Assembly (NCBI GenBank): GCA_944386135.1
Contig: CALWZW010000010.1
Span: 1-43,666 of the forward strand
Origin: an uncultured Clostridia bacterium
GTDB taxonomy: Bacteria; Bacillota; Clostridia; TANB77; CAG-508
Direction of reading: 5' to 3'
DNA length: 43,666 nt
A program made the translations under genes and the position numbers. Under the pieces are notes generated by a model. That model was not told the origin of the DNA, ran no database searches, and saw only the letters and a list, made by a program, of their open reading frames with translations. How positions within the stretch are numbered: the first letter of the stretch is position 1; every line of letters starts with the position of its first letter. Below are positions 9,270 to 18,117 of the stretch, in pieces.

Positions 9270-10076
9270 ATGTCAATATTACAAGCAGTTATACTAGGAG
9301 TTGTACAGGGACTTACAGAATTACTACCAATTTCAAGCTCAGCCCACCTTTATTTAATACCATGGATATTTGAGTGGACTAATTCAGCAGAATTTAACCA
9401 AGCTTTTGAAGCTTTCGATGTAGCGCTTCATGCAGGAACATTACTTGCAATTGTTTTATTTTTCTTTAAAGATTGGATAAAATTAATTGTTGGAGGATTT
9501 AATAGAGTAGTAAAGAAAGAAAAAACATTTGAAGGAAAAATGTTTTGGTATATAGTACTTGCAACAATTCCAGGAGGAGCAATAGGATTTGTATTAGATA
9601 AATTTGTTGGAGATGCGTTAACAACACCTATAATAATAGGAATAGCATTAATTGTAATGGGAATAGTTTTATACATAGTTGATAAAAAAGTAAAATCAGA
9701 AACTGAATTTGAGAATATGACATTAAAACAAACATTCTTAATAGGATTATCGCAAGCTCTAGCATTTATTCCAGGAGTGTCACGTTCAGGCGTTACTATG
9801 ACAATGGGAAGAGCATTAGGAGTAAAGAGAGAGTCAGTTGCTAAATATTCATTCTTACTTTCAACACCAATTGTTGCTGCTGCAACATTATATAAATGTA
9901 AAGATTTCGTAATAAGCTTACCATTTTTTATAGGAGTTTTTACAAGCTTCATAGTTGGAGTATTTGTAATTAAATTTTTAATGGAATACTTAAAGAAAGG
10001 TAGCTTTAAGGGATTTGCAATATATAGAGTAATAGTTGGTATAGTGGTTATTGCTTTATGGATAATCAGATTATGA
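9270..10076 (+). CDS. uppP: Undecaprenyl-diphosphatase (BacA family)
   Basis: Dephosphorylates undecaprenyl pyrophosphate at the membrane to recycle the lipid carrier for cell wall synthesis, and confers bacitracin tolerance. The 268-aa product has the two signature regions, GVVQGLTELLPISSSAHL near residues 10-27 and PGVSRSGVTMTMGRALG near 168-184, and about eight membrane helices. The start has AGGAGG seven bases upstream. A foldback element begins 2 bp after its stop codon. No CGG codon occurs in frame. Confidence 0.93.
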   Translation: MSILQAVILGVVQGLTELLPISSSAHLYLIPWIFEWTNSAEFNQAFEAFDVALHAGTLLAIVLFFFKDWIKLIVGGFNRVVKKEKTFEGKMFWYIVLATIPGGAIGFVLDKFVGDALTTPIIIGIALIVMGIVLYIVDKKVKSETEFENMTLKQTFLIGLSQALAFIPGVSRSGVTMTMGRALGVKRESVAKYSFLLSTPIVAAATLYKCKDFVISLPFFIGVFTSFIVGVFVIKFLMEYLKKGSFKGFAIYRVIVGIVVIALWIIRL

Positions 10077-10078
10077 AC

Positions 10079-10201
10079 AAGTTGAAAAAGAATTGTGCTT
10101 TTGGCGAGGAAGACAAGAAAGAAATACCGGAAGCGTACTTGCTGTACGCTGAGGATTTTCTTTTGTAGTCTGACAACGCCAAAACGCAATTATTTTTCAA
10201 C
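10079..10201. repeat. Foldback element, copy A
   Basis: A 123-bp nested inverted repeat between uppP and upp, in reverse orientation relative to copies B-D. The outer arms pair over about 27 bp (start AAGTTGAAAAA, end TTTTTCAACTT). The inner arms contain AGAAAGAAAT/ATTTTCTTTT and the tip AGCGTAC/GTACGCT. The tip and flanks (reverse strand: CCTCAGCGTAC, GTACGCTTCCGGTATTTC) are shared with copy D almost base for base, while the outer stem is unique to this locus. Confidence 0.75.
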
Positions 10202-10230
10202 TTAATAAAATATTGGAAAGGAGATAAGAA

Positions 10231-10857
10231 ATGAAACCAATAAAAGTAGAACATCCATTAATCGAACACAAACTAGCAATTTTAAGAGATAAGAAAACTG
10301 GTACAAAAGAATTTAGAGAATTAATCTCAGAAATAACATTATTTTTATGCTATGAAGCTATGAAGGATGCAAAATTACATGAAGTAGAAATTGAAACACC
10401 TTTAACTAAAACAAGAGCTAAAATGATAGATGAAAATGACTATGTATTTGTACCAATATTAAGAGCAGGAACAGGAATGATAGACGGAATTGTAACAATG
10501 ATACCAAATGCTAAAATAGGTCATATAGGGCTATATAGAAATGAAGAAACGTTAAAACCTGTTAGATATTATTATAAAATGCCTAAGGGAATAGAAAATA
10601 AACAAGTAATAGTAATAGACCCAATGCTTGCAACAGGAGGCTCTGGAATAGATGCAGTAACACTTCTAAAAGAAGATGGAGTGAAAGATATAAAATTCTT
10701 GAGTATAATTGCAGCTCCAGAAGGTCTAATAAAAATGCAAGAGACACATCCAGATGTAAAAATTTATTGTGCAGCAATAGATGATCACCTAAATGATGTT
10801 GGATATATTGTTCCAGGATTAGGAGATGCTGGAGATAGAATATTTGGAACAGTCTAA
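10231..10857 (+). CDS. upp: Uracil phosphoribosyltransferase
   Basis: Makes UMP from uracil and PRPP (pyrimidine salvage). At 208 aa it is standard length. The N-terminus KVEHPLIEHKLAILRDKKTG is typical. The PRPP loop appears as VIDPMLATGGSGIDAV near residues 128-143, and the uracil-binding region as YIVPGLGDAGDRIFGT at the C-terminus. ATG 10231 follows AAAGGAGAT. Cytoplasmic. The transketolase pair follows 17 bp downstream with its own AGGAGG and may be co-transcribed. Confidence 0.95.
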   Translation: MKPIKVEHPLIEHKLAILRDKKTGTKEFRELISEITLFLCYEAMKDAKLHEVEIETPLTKTRAKMIDENDYVFVPILRAGTGMIDGIVTMIPNAKIGHIGLYRNEETLKPVRYYYKMPKGIENKQVIVIDPMLATGGSGIDAVTLLKEDGVKDIKFLSIIAAPEGLIKMQETHPDVKIYCAAIDDHLNDVGYIVPGLGDAGDRIFGTV

Positions 10858-10874
10858 AATAGGAGGGTAAAGTT

Positions 10875-11702
10875 TTGAAAATTACAGATATAGAAGAATT
10901 AAATAAAAAAGCAACAGAGGTAAGACTTGGAATTATAGAAGCTGTATATGGAGCAAAATCTGGACATCCAGGAGGCTCACTTTCATGTGCAGACATATTA
11001 ACAGTACTATATTTTAATCAAATGCAAATAGACCCTATGAAATCAAGAGACGAATCAAGAGATAGATTTATATTATCAAAAGGACATGCGGCACCAGCAC
11101 TATATAGTGTGCTTGCAAATAGAGGATATTTTAATGTAGAAGAATTACCTAGTTTTAGACATATAGATAGCAATTTACAAGGACATCCAGACATGAATAA
11201 AGTTCCAGGAGTAGATATGAGCACTGGTTCTTTAGGACAAGGACTTTCTATGGCAAATGGAGTTGCTCTTAGTTCAAAGATAAATAGTAGAGGTATAAGA
11301 GTATATTGCTTACTAGGAGATGGAGAACTAGAGGAAGGACAAGTATGGGAAGCAGCAATGACAGCTAGCCATTACAAATTAGACAACTTATGTGTAATAG
11401 TAGATAACAACAATTTACAAATAGACGGAACTGTTGAAGAAGTAAAAAGTCCATATCCAATAGATAGTAAATTTAAAAGCTTTGGATTTAATGTAATAAA
11501 TATTGACGGACACAATATGGAAGAAATAATAAAAGCATTTAATACAGCAAAAACTGTTAAAGGTAAACCAACAGCAATTATCGCAAAAACAATAAAAGGA
11601 AAAGGTGTGTCATTTATGGAAAACCAAGTTGGTTGGCATGGAAAAGCACCAAATGAAGAAGAATATAAGCAAGCAATAAAGGAACTTAAGAAAAAGCTTT
11701 AA
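10875..11702 (+). CDS. Transketolase, N-terminal (thiamine-diphosphate) subunit
   Basis: First half of a split transketolase, which transfers two-carbon units in the non-oxidative pentose phosphate pathway. The 275-aa product has SGHPGGSLSCADIL near 28-41, SKGHAAPALY, TGSLGQGLS, and the thiamine diphosphate motif GDGELEEGQVWEA with downstream NNN near 145-180. The start is TTG 10875, with AGGAGGG eight bases upstream and no better ATG. The C-terminal half is the next gene, 26 bp downstream. Both are needed for an active heterotetramer in organisms with this layout. Confidence 0.92.
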   Translation: MKITDIEELNKKATEVRLGIIEAVYGAKSGHPGGSLSCADILTVLYFNQMQIDPMKSRDESRDRFILSKGHAAPALYSVLANRGYFNVEELPSFRHIDSNLQGHPDMNKVPGVDMSTGSLGQGLSMANGVALSSKINSRGIRVYCLLGDGELEEGQVWEAAMTASHYKLDNLCVIVDNNNLQIDGTVEEVKSPYPIDSKFKSFGFNVINIDGHNMEEIIKAFNTAKTVKGKPTAIIAKTIKGKGVSFMENQVGWHGKAPNEEEYKQAIKELKKKL

Positions 11703-11728
11703 AAAATCAATGAAAGGAATTAAATAAT

Positions 11729-12655
11729 ATGAATTTAGATAAAAAAATTGCAACAAGAGCAAGTTATGGTGAAACTTTAGCAGAAATAGGAGAAGATAAA
11801 AGAATAGTAGTATTGGATGCAGACTTAGCAGAAGCCACAAAGACAAATATATTTGCAAAAAAATATCCAGAGAGATTTTTTGATATAGGAATATCAGAAC
11901 AAGATATGATGAGTGAAGCAGCTGGACTTGCAAGTGCAGGACAAATAGTTTTTGCAAGTACATTTGCAATGTTTGCGGCAGGAAGAGCTTATGATCAAAT
12001 TAGAAATAGTATTTGTTACCCAAGATTAAATGTAAAAATATGTGCAACACATGCAGGACTTACTGTCGGAGAAGATGGAGCAACACATCAGATGCTAGAA
12101 GATATAAGCTTAATGAGAACAATACCAAATATGACTGTTATGTCTACATCAGATGATACAGAAACAAGATGGGCAGTAAGAGAAATTGCAAAATATGACG
12201 GACCAGTATATTTAAGATTATGTAGACTTGCAACTCCTGTAATTTATGGCGAAGCACAAGAATTTAAGTTTGGAAAAGGAATACAAATTGGCGAAGGTAC
12301 AGATGCAACAGTAATAGCGACCGGAGTTGTTGTTCAAGAAGCACTTAAAGCTAAAGAAGAGCTAGAAAAAGAGGGAATTAATATAAGAGTCATTGATATG
12401 CATACAATAAAACCAATAGATAAAGAATTAATAATAAAATGTGCTAAAGAAACAAAGAAAATAATAACAATAGAAGACCACAATATAATCGGAGGACTAG
12501 GAACTGCAGTATGTGAAGTATTAAGCACAGAGTATCCAGCAAAAGTAATTAGAATGGGAGTAAAAGACACTTTTGGAAGGTCTGGAAAAGCAGAAGAATT
12601 ATTATCATATTTCGAATTAACAGCAAGAAATATTATAGAAAAAGTAAAAGAATAA
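11729..12655 (+). CDS. Transketolase, C-terminal (pyrimidine-binding) subunit
   Basis: Second half of the split transketolase. The 308-aa product has the pyrimidine-domain signature with the catalytic glutamate region FFDIGISEQDMMSEAAGLA near 49-67, then FATFAMFAAGRAYDQIRNS-like sequence and THAGLTVGEDGATHQ, and a C-terminal domain ending with the PVIRMGVKD-type region. It follows the N-terminal subunit in the same operon, ahead of a clear terminator at 12677. Ribosome binding site AAAGGAA. No CGG codon occurs in frame. Confidence 0.92.
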   Translation: MNLDKKIATRASYGETLAEIGEDKRIVVLDADLAEATKTNIFAKKYPERFFDIGISEQDMMSEAAGLASAGQIVFASTFAMFAAGRAYDQIRNSICYPRLNVKICATHAGLTVGEDGATHQMLEDISLMRTIPNMTVMSTSDDTETRWAVREIAKYDGPVYLRLCRLATPVIYGEAQEFKFGKGIQIGEGTDATVIATGVVVQEALKAKEELEKEGINIRVIDMHTIKPIDKELIIKCAKETKKIITIEDHNIIGGLGTAVCEVLSTEYPAKVIRMGVKDTFGRSGKAEELLSYFELTARNIIEKVKE

Positions 12656-12676
12656 AAGAAAAATTGTTTTAATAAA

Positions 12677-12706
12677 AAATTAGGTGAGAAATCATCTAAT
12701 TTTTTT
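12677..12706 (+). terminator. Terminator of the transketolase operon
   Basis: AAATTAGGTGA / TCATCTAATTT stem with GAAA loop and a T-run. Confidence 0.85.
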
Positions 12707-12714
12707 ATAATTTA

Positions 12715-12743
12715 TTTACTAAATTTAAGTTAAATGATATAAT
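12715..12743 (+). promoter_or_regulatory. Promoter of the yvcK-like gene
   Basis: -35 TTTACT (12715-12720), 17 bp, perfect -10 TATAAT (12738-12743), about 38 bp before ATG 12781. Confidence 0.6.
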
Positions 12744-12780
12744 ATACAAATAATAACATCAATTATTGGGGAGGCTAAAA

Positions 12781-14296
12781 ATGAAAGGAATATTTAAATG
12801 GTTTAAATCCGGAACAAGAATGAAAAGATGGTTTTTCGTTATAATAGTTGGGATAATACTATTATGTTATGGAATAGCCACAATAATAGACATGAGAGAA
12901 ATATCTGTACTAAATTTAATACTTATAATTGTATTATCAGTTATAGGATTTATGATGGTAGTCGTGGGAATAATATATAGCCAAAAGAGAGTACTGGAAT
13001 TACTAATTGAAAATACAGACGATAGAATTTCTGATGATAACAAAGATGTAAATGTAAAATCTCTTATATTCAATAAGAAAGTTTATAATGAAGGACCTAA
13101 GATAGTAGTCATAGGTGGTGGCTCTGGATTAAATACAGTACTAAAAGGAATGAAGGAATATACAAATAATTTAACAGCAATTGTAGAAATGTCAGAGTAT
13201 GAAGACGCTCAAAAAAGAAACGAGAATCTGTTACCAATCAAAGATGTAAAAGAAAGTATAATTGCTCTAGCATATGACGAAGATGAAATGAGAAAATTAT
13301 TAGACTTAAAATTACAAAGAGGAATGGACTTTACAGATTTATTTATATCTGCCATGCAAGACATAAACAATGAAGGCGCTAAATTCATTGAAGATATTTC
13401 AAAAGTGCTTAATATAACAGGAAGAATACTTCCAGTAACATTAGACAAAATGAATGTATGTGCAGAGTTAGAAGACCGGTACTTTAATAGAAGAAAAAAA
13501 TAAGATTGCAGAAACATCAATAGATAAAATATCAAAAATAAATAGAGTATTTATTGCACCTTCAAATGCAAGACCAGCACCAGGTGTATTAGAAGCAATT
13601 ACAGAAGCAGATGCAATAATAATTGGACCGGGAAATTTATTTACAGATGTAATACCAAACTTACTAATAAAAAATATTTCTAAAACAATAAAAGAAAGTA
13701 AAGCTATAAAAATATATATAGGAAATATAATGACAAAGCCAGGAGAAACAGATGATTTCTCATTATCTGACCATATAAAAGCAATATTTGAACATGCAAA
13801 TAATAAAATTATAGATTACTGTATATATGATACAGGAGAAGTAGTACCAGAATTTGTAAGAAGGTACAATAAAGATGGAGCAGATCTTGTAGAACAAGAT
13901 ATACAAAAATGTAAAGAACTTGGAATAAAATTAATACCAAAAGATTTTTCTTGTATCGAGAATGATGTAATAAGACATAATCCTGTTAATGTTGCAGATT
14001 CAATAATAGAACTAATATGCGAAGACTTAAAATTTAAGGATATGCAAAATAATCCTAAATATGTTAGAATGAATACAAAGCTAAAAACAAATAATGAGAA
14101 GAGAAAAAAAGAAACAAAAATAAAGAATAAAGCAAAAAGAGCACAAAATAAAGTAAACAAAAAAGCAAGAAGAATGGATGATAGAAAAAAGAGTAAATTT
14201 AGTTCGAAATATAATGAAAGAATTAAATCTATAAAAACAAGTGAAGAACATAGGCAAGAAAATATAAGAAAACTAGAAGAAGACGAAGAAGATTAA
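12781..14296 (+). CDS. YvcK/CofD-like protein with membrane anchor (one CGG skip)
   Basis: With one base skipped at 13477 the product is 504 aa. Two membrane helices (near residues 20-42 and 50-73) are followed by a YvcK/CofD fold starting KIVVIGGGSGLNTVLKG near 107-123, then RPAPGVLEAI, IIGPGNLFTDVIPNLL and NIMTKPGETDDFSLSDH. The last 60 residues form a highly basic tail with an acidic end. YvcK proteins bind UDP-sugars and affect cell shape and carbon metabolism. Here the usual DDGGSSG loop after the first strand is missing, replaced by EMSEYEDAQKRN. ATG 12781 follows GGGGAGG. The skip restores EDG-T, a conserved YvcK position. First gene of a row with the debranching enzyme, ruvC and holA. 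Confidence 0.85.
13477..13479 (+). other. In-frame CGG, +1 skip site 4 (yvcK-like)
   Basis: Context GAC-CGG-T. Dropping C gives GGT (Gly) in EDG-TLIEE, matching the family's conserved EDGT. Read as Arg, translation stops 8 codons later. Confidence 0.85.
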
Positions 14297-14312
14297 AATT
14301 TTGGAGGAACTT

Positions 14313-16345
14313 ATGAAAAAAATAGGAAAAGAAGAGTTAAATATTGAAAATGGGCTTAAAAAAGAATGGCTTATAACAAATGGATTAGGAGGATATGCAT
14401 CATCAACAATAATAGGATGTAATACAAGAAAATACCATGGACTTTTAATTGCACCATTTGTAGCTCCTGGAAGAAGAAGAGTAATACTTTCAAAACTAGA
14501 TGAAAGTTTAGAGATAGAAGGAAAAAAATACAATTTATATACTAACATAGCAAACCACTATATATCTAATGGATATACATATCAAGAAAGCTTTGAAAAA
14601 GACTATATACCGATTTTTACATATAATGTAGAAGGCATTGAAGTAAAAAAATTAATATGTATGGAGTATGGAAAAAATACAGTATGTATATTGTATAGAA
14701 TAAAAAATAAAGATAAAAAAGCAAAATTAACTCTTGCTCCTGTTATGAACAATAGAGACTTCCATCAAATGAATACAAACCATATTTTTAGTGTGAAACA
14801 AAAAGTAAATAAGCAAAAAGTGGTTTTAATATTAGACAATCAATCAGAAAATCCTATTTATTTGAATGCAAGTGAAGGTAATTATATTGAACATAATTCA
14901 GATATGTTTAATAATATGTATTATCTAGAAGAAGAAAAAAGAGGATTTTATCCAGAAGAAAATTTAGTTGTGCCTGGAAGATATGAGATAGAAATTGGAG
15001 AAAATGAAGAAAAAGAAATTTCATTTGTATGTTCTTTGGAAGACAATATCGAAGAACTAGATGTAAAAAAAGTAATAAATGATGAAATAATAAGAATAAG
15101 AAAACTAATAATAAGTTCAGGCTTGTATGACTTAAAACTAGAAGAAAAATATGACGCAAAATATAAGGAATTTATACAAGAATACATTATAGCAGCGGAT
15201 AATTTTATAGTATTTAGACCAAATTTTAGATTACATACAATAATTGCAGGATATCCATGGTTTTTAGATTGGGCAAGAGACTCTCTTATCTCATTTGAAG
15301 GTTTGCTTCTAATACCAAAAAGATATGAGATAGCAAAAGAAGTAATTCTGACTTTAATAAGGGATATAAAATATGGACTTGTTCCAAATCGGATATTCAG
15401 GATTTGACTTAAGACCTTTGTATAATAGTAGCGATGCATCACTTTTATTATTTGAAGCTGTATATAAATATTATAAATATACAAATGATTTAGCCTTTGT
15501 AAAAGGAATATATTTGAGACTAAAAGCTATTATAAAAGCTTATGCAGAAGGAATAGATATAGACGATAACAACATATATTTAGATGATGACAATTTAATA
15601 GTTGCAGGAACACCAAGTACACAAAATACGTGGATGGACGCAAAATATGGAAACCATGCTTTTACTCCAAGAAACGGAAAAGCTGTGGAAATAAACGCAC
15701 TTTGGTATAATGCTCTAAAGATAATGCAAGAACTTGCAAGCTTATGCAATGACAAAGAAGAAGTAAATACATATAAAGATATGGCAGAATTTACGCAAAT
15801 ATCATTTAATAATAAATTTTATAACAAAAAAAGAAAATGTCTATACGATGTACTTCGGAGATAGTAAAATAAGACCAAATCAATTATTTAGCTTATCATT
15901 AAGCTATCCTGTAATTGAGCCAGATAGTGAAATTGCAAGAAATATAATAAATGTAGTAGATAAAAAATTACTTACAACTCATGGATTAAGAACCCTTGCA
16001 AAAGGAGAAAAAGATTATGTAGAAGTCTATGAAGGAGGACCATTCCAAAGAGATGCAAGTTATCATCAAGGACCTGCTTGGCCATGGTTACTTGGACTTT
16101 ACTATAATGCATTAAAAAATATGATTAAAGTAGAAATGAATAAAAATAGAAAAACAGCACTTACAAAAAAAATAGACGATTTTTGCAAAATGATAGAAGA
16201 AAGCTTTACAAAAGCATTGGATAGTGATGGAATTATTGGAAGCATAGGAGAAATATATGATACCAAAGAACCATTTTCATCAAAAGGAGCACCAGCTCAA
16301 GCATGGAGTGTAGCTGAAGTGTTTAGGATTATATTAAGAAAGTAA
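14313..16345 (+). CDS. Glycogen debranching enzyme, bacterial/archaeal type (two CGG skips)
   Basis: Amylo-alpha-1,6-glucosidase-type protein. With skips at 15390 and 15856 it is 676 aa, the usual length of this family. The N-terminal domain starts EWLITNGLGGYASSTI and continues NTRKYHGLLIAP (both family signatures, residues 17-48). The (alpha/alpha)6 catalytic domain has YPWFLDWARDSLIS, PLYNSSDASLLLFEAV, RPNQLFSLSL and GPAWPWLLGLY near the end. ATG 14313 follows GGAGG and lies 17 bp after the yvcK-like gene. Three separate frames would otherwise be needed, two of them lacking ribosome binding sites. It acts on alpha-1,6 branch points of glycogen or starch fragments in the cytoplasm. Confidence 0.92.
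15390..15392 (+). other. In-frame CGG, +1 skip site 5 (debranching enzyme)
   Basis: Context AAT-CGG-A in LVPN-?-YSGFD. Dropping C gives Gly. This is the one site where Arg would also fit, since many relatives have IPNRF here, so it can separate C-skipping (Gly) from a four-base CGGA read as Arg. Confidence 0.8.
15856..15858 (+). other. In-frame CGG, +1 skip site 6 (debranching enzyme)
   Basis: Context CTT-CGG-A, in frame only after site 5 is skipped. Dropping C gives YDVL-G-DSKIRPNQ, the expected order of the conserved region. Confidence 0.85.
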
Positions 16346-16376
16346 GCAATATGAAATATATAAGAAGGTAGACAAA

Positions 16377-16862
16377 ATGCGAATACTTGGAATAGACCCA
16401 GGATATGGGATAACAGGATACAGTATAATAGACTATATTGGAAATAAATTCAAATTAATAGCAAGTGGAGCTATTAAAACAGAAGCTAAAATGTCATTTC
16501 CACTTAGATTATCAGAAATATTTACAGACTTAAATAAAATAATTGATGAATATCTACCTGATGCAATATCTGTAGAAGAACTATTTTTTAATAACAATGT
16601 AAAAACAGCGATAAATGTTGCACAAGCAAGAGGTGTAATATTAGTAGTTGGATGTCAAAGAGGAATACCAACTTATGAATATACACCTCTTCAGGTAAAA
16701 CAGGCAGTTGTGGGATATGGAAGAGCAGATAAAATGCAAGTACAAAAGATGGTAAAAACATTATTAAATGTAGAAAAACTTCCCAAATTAGATGATATAA
16801 CAGATAGTATGGCGATAGCAATATGCCATGCGCATTCTGCTAAGTTCGCTGAGAGGTTATAG
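16377..16862 (+). CDS. ruvC: Holliday junction endonuclease RuvC
   Basis: Resolves Holliday junctions with RuvAB. The 161-aa product is full length. MRILGIDPGYGITGYSII carries the first catalytic Asp (D7). AISVEELFFNNNVKTA carries the catalytic Glu near 66, and KLDDITDSMAIAICHAHS the C-terminal Asp pair near 141. Its second codon is CGA, read as Arg, which shows that CGN codons other than CGG keep their normal meaning here. It starts 31 bp after the debranching enzyme, and holA follows 16 bp after its stop. ruvA and ruvB are not adjacent. Confidence 0.95.
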   Translation: MRILGIDPGYGITGYSIIDYIGNKFKLIASGAIKTEAKMSFPLRLSEIFTDLNKIIDEYLPDAISVEELFFNNNVKTAINVAQARGVILVVGCQRGIPTYEYTPLQVKQAVVGYGRADKMQVQKMVKTLLNVEKLPKLDDITDSMAIAICHAHSAKFAERL

Positions 16863-16878
16863 AATTAAAGAGGAAAAT

Positions 16879-17903
16879 ATGGTTCAGGAAGAATTAGAAA
16901 AAGAATTAAAAGAAGAAAAATTAAATAGTGTATATGTATTATATGGAGAAGAAACATATCTTTTAGAAACAGCAGTAAAAAAGATAAAAAAGATATTTGG
17001 AGAAAAAGTAGTACGGTATAAACTATATAGAACTAGATGAAGAAACAATAGGAAATCTTATGCAAGAATTACAAATGCCTTGCTTTGGATATGATAAAAA
17101 ACTAATAGTTGTAAAAAATTCTAACCTTTTTAAAAAAGAGACTAAAAAGAAAAGTTCAGGGACAAAAGAAGTAAGAGAAAATTTAGAAAAATATCTAAAA
17201 GATAATATTCAAGATATAAAAGATAGAATTATTCTAGTATTTATAGAAGATAGTGTTGAAAAATTAAATATAACAAAAACAATTGACACATTGGGTGGAA
17301 TAATATGTGAATTTGAACTTCAAAAGCCAGCAGTACTTGAAAAAAGACTTATGGCAATTTGTAATGCATATAAAGTAAAAGCAGAACCAGGAGCAATTAA
17401 ATTTCTAATAGAAACATCTGGAACAAGTATGCAAGAATTAATAAATGAAATTAGAAAACTTATAGAATATGCACGGAGAAGAAGGAACAATAAGAAGAAA
17501 AGACATTGAAGATTTAGCAATAAAGACATTAGATAGTAATATATTTGATTTAACAGATAACCTAGGAAAGAAAAACATACAGAAATCACTAGAAATACTT
17601 AATGAGCTATTATATTTAAAAGAACCAATGCAAAAGATACTAATAACATTATATAATCATTTTAAAAAATTGTATATTGTAAAACTATCAGAAAAATATA
17701 AAAAAGATTTAGCATCTGCAATGAATTTAAAACCAAATCAGACATTTCTATTAAATAAATATAAAGTGCAAGCAAAATATTTTACAGAAAAAGAAATAAG
17801 AAATATTTTAGATGAAATGATAAAACTAGATACAAATTATAAAAATGGATTAATTGATGTGAACGTGGGAGTAGAGGCAATACTTTGCAACTATTGCAGT
17901 TAA
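16879..17903 (+). CDS. holA: DNA polymerase III delta subunit (two CGG skips)
   Basis: Clamp-loader wrench subunit that opens the beta clamp, essential for replication in studied bacteria. With skips at 17014 and 17474 it is 340 aa, the normal HolA length. Features are the N-terminal LNSVYVLYGEETYLLE near 17-32, GINYIELDEETIG after the first skip, MPCFGYDKKLIVVKN, and a C-terminal region with KEPMQKILITLYNHFKKLY. ATG 16879 follows AAAGAGG. Without skipping, the frame stops about 54 codons after the start. Since one intact copy of this protein is normally essential, skipping at both sites must be efficient unless another copy exists elsewhere. Confidence 0.92.
17014..17016 (+). other. In-frame CGG, +1 skip site 7 (holA)
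   Basis: Context GTA-CGG-T. Dropping C gives VV-G-INYIELD; Gly-Ile-Asn-Tyr is typical of HolA at this point. Confidence 0.85.
17474..17476 (+). other. In-frame CGG, +1 skip site 8 (holA)
   Basis: Context GCA-CGG-A, in frame only after site 7. Dropping C gives IEYA-G-EEGTIRRKDIE, matching the family's YAG-x-x-x-I-x-x-x-D-I pattern. Confidence 0.85.
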
Positions 17904-18025
17904 ATTTGAAAAATAAACTTCGTACTACGTCGTTATTTCAAATTAAAAAATGCTCAACATACACACGTACGTTTCCGCTTTTTTAATTTGAAATGCCTAG
18001 TATTACTCGTTTCTTTTTCAAATTT
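17902..18025. repeat. Foldback element, copy B
   Basis: A 124-bp nested inverted repeat overlapping the holA stop codon. The outer arms are AAATTTGAAAAA / TTTTTCAAATTT and the second arms ATTTCAAATTAAAAAA / TTTTTTAATTTGAAAT. The tip contains ACGTACGT. Shared landmarks are GTCGTTATTT on the left, CTCAACATAC near the tip, GTTTCCG after the tip and TGCCTAG on the right. The arms are unrelated in sequence to those of other copies. Confidence 0.75.
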
Positions 18026-18038
18026 CAGTTTCAAAATT

Positions 18039-18066
18039 GCAAAAATAATAATAAAAAAACATATAT
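18039..18066 (+). promoter_or_regulatory. Possible sigma-G (forespore) promoter of gpr
   Basis: GCAAA (18039-18043), a 16-base spacer and CATATAT (18060-18066) loosely fit the forespore sigma-G pattern expected for gpr. The match is weak and the region is A/T-rich, so it may be chance. Confidence 0.25.
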
Positions 18067-18117
18067 GAATAATTTACCTCTTTTTTTTAATAATAATTAA
18101 AAAAGGAGGGCTTTTTT

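Noticed and set aside
9428..10189. Long minus-strand open frame opposite uppP
   Set aside because: It runs against a clearly recognised gene, has no ribosome binding site and its sequence is the biased shadow expected of A/T-rich codons.
17902..18025. CRISPR array or tandem repeat
   Set aside because: The repeated units are single inverted-repeat structures scattered between genes, without regular spacers.
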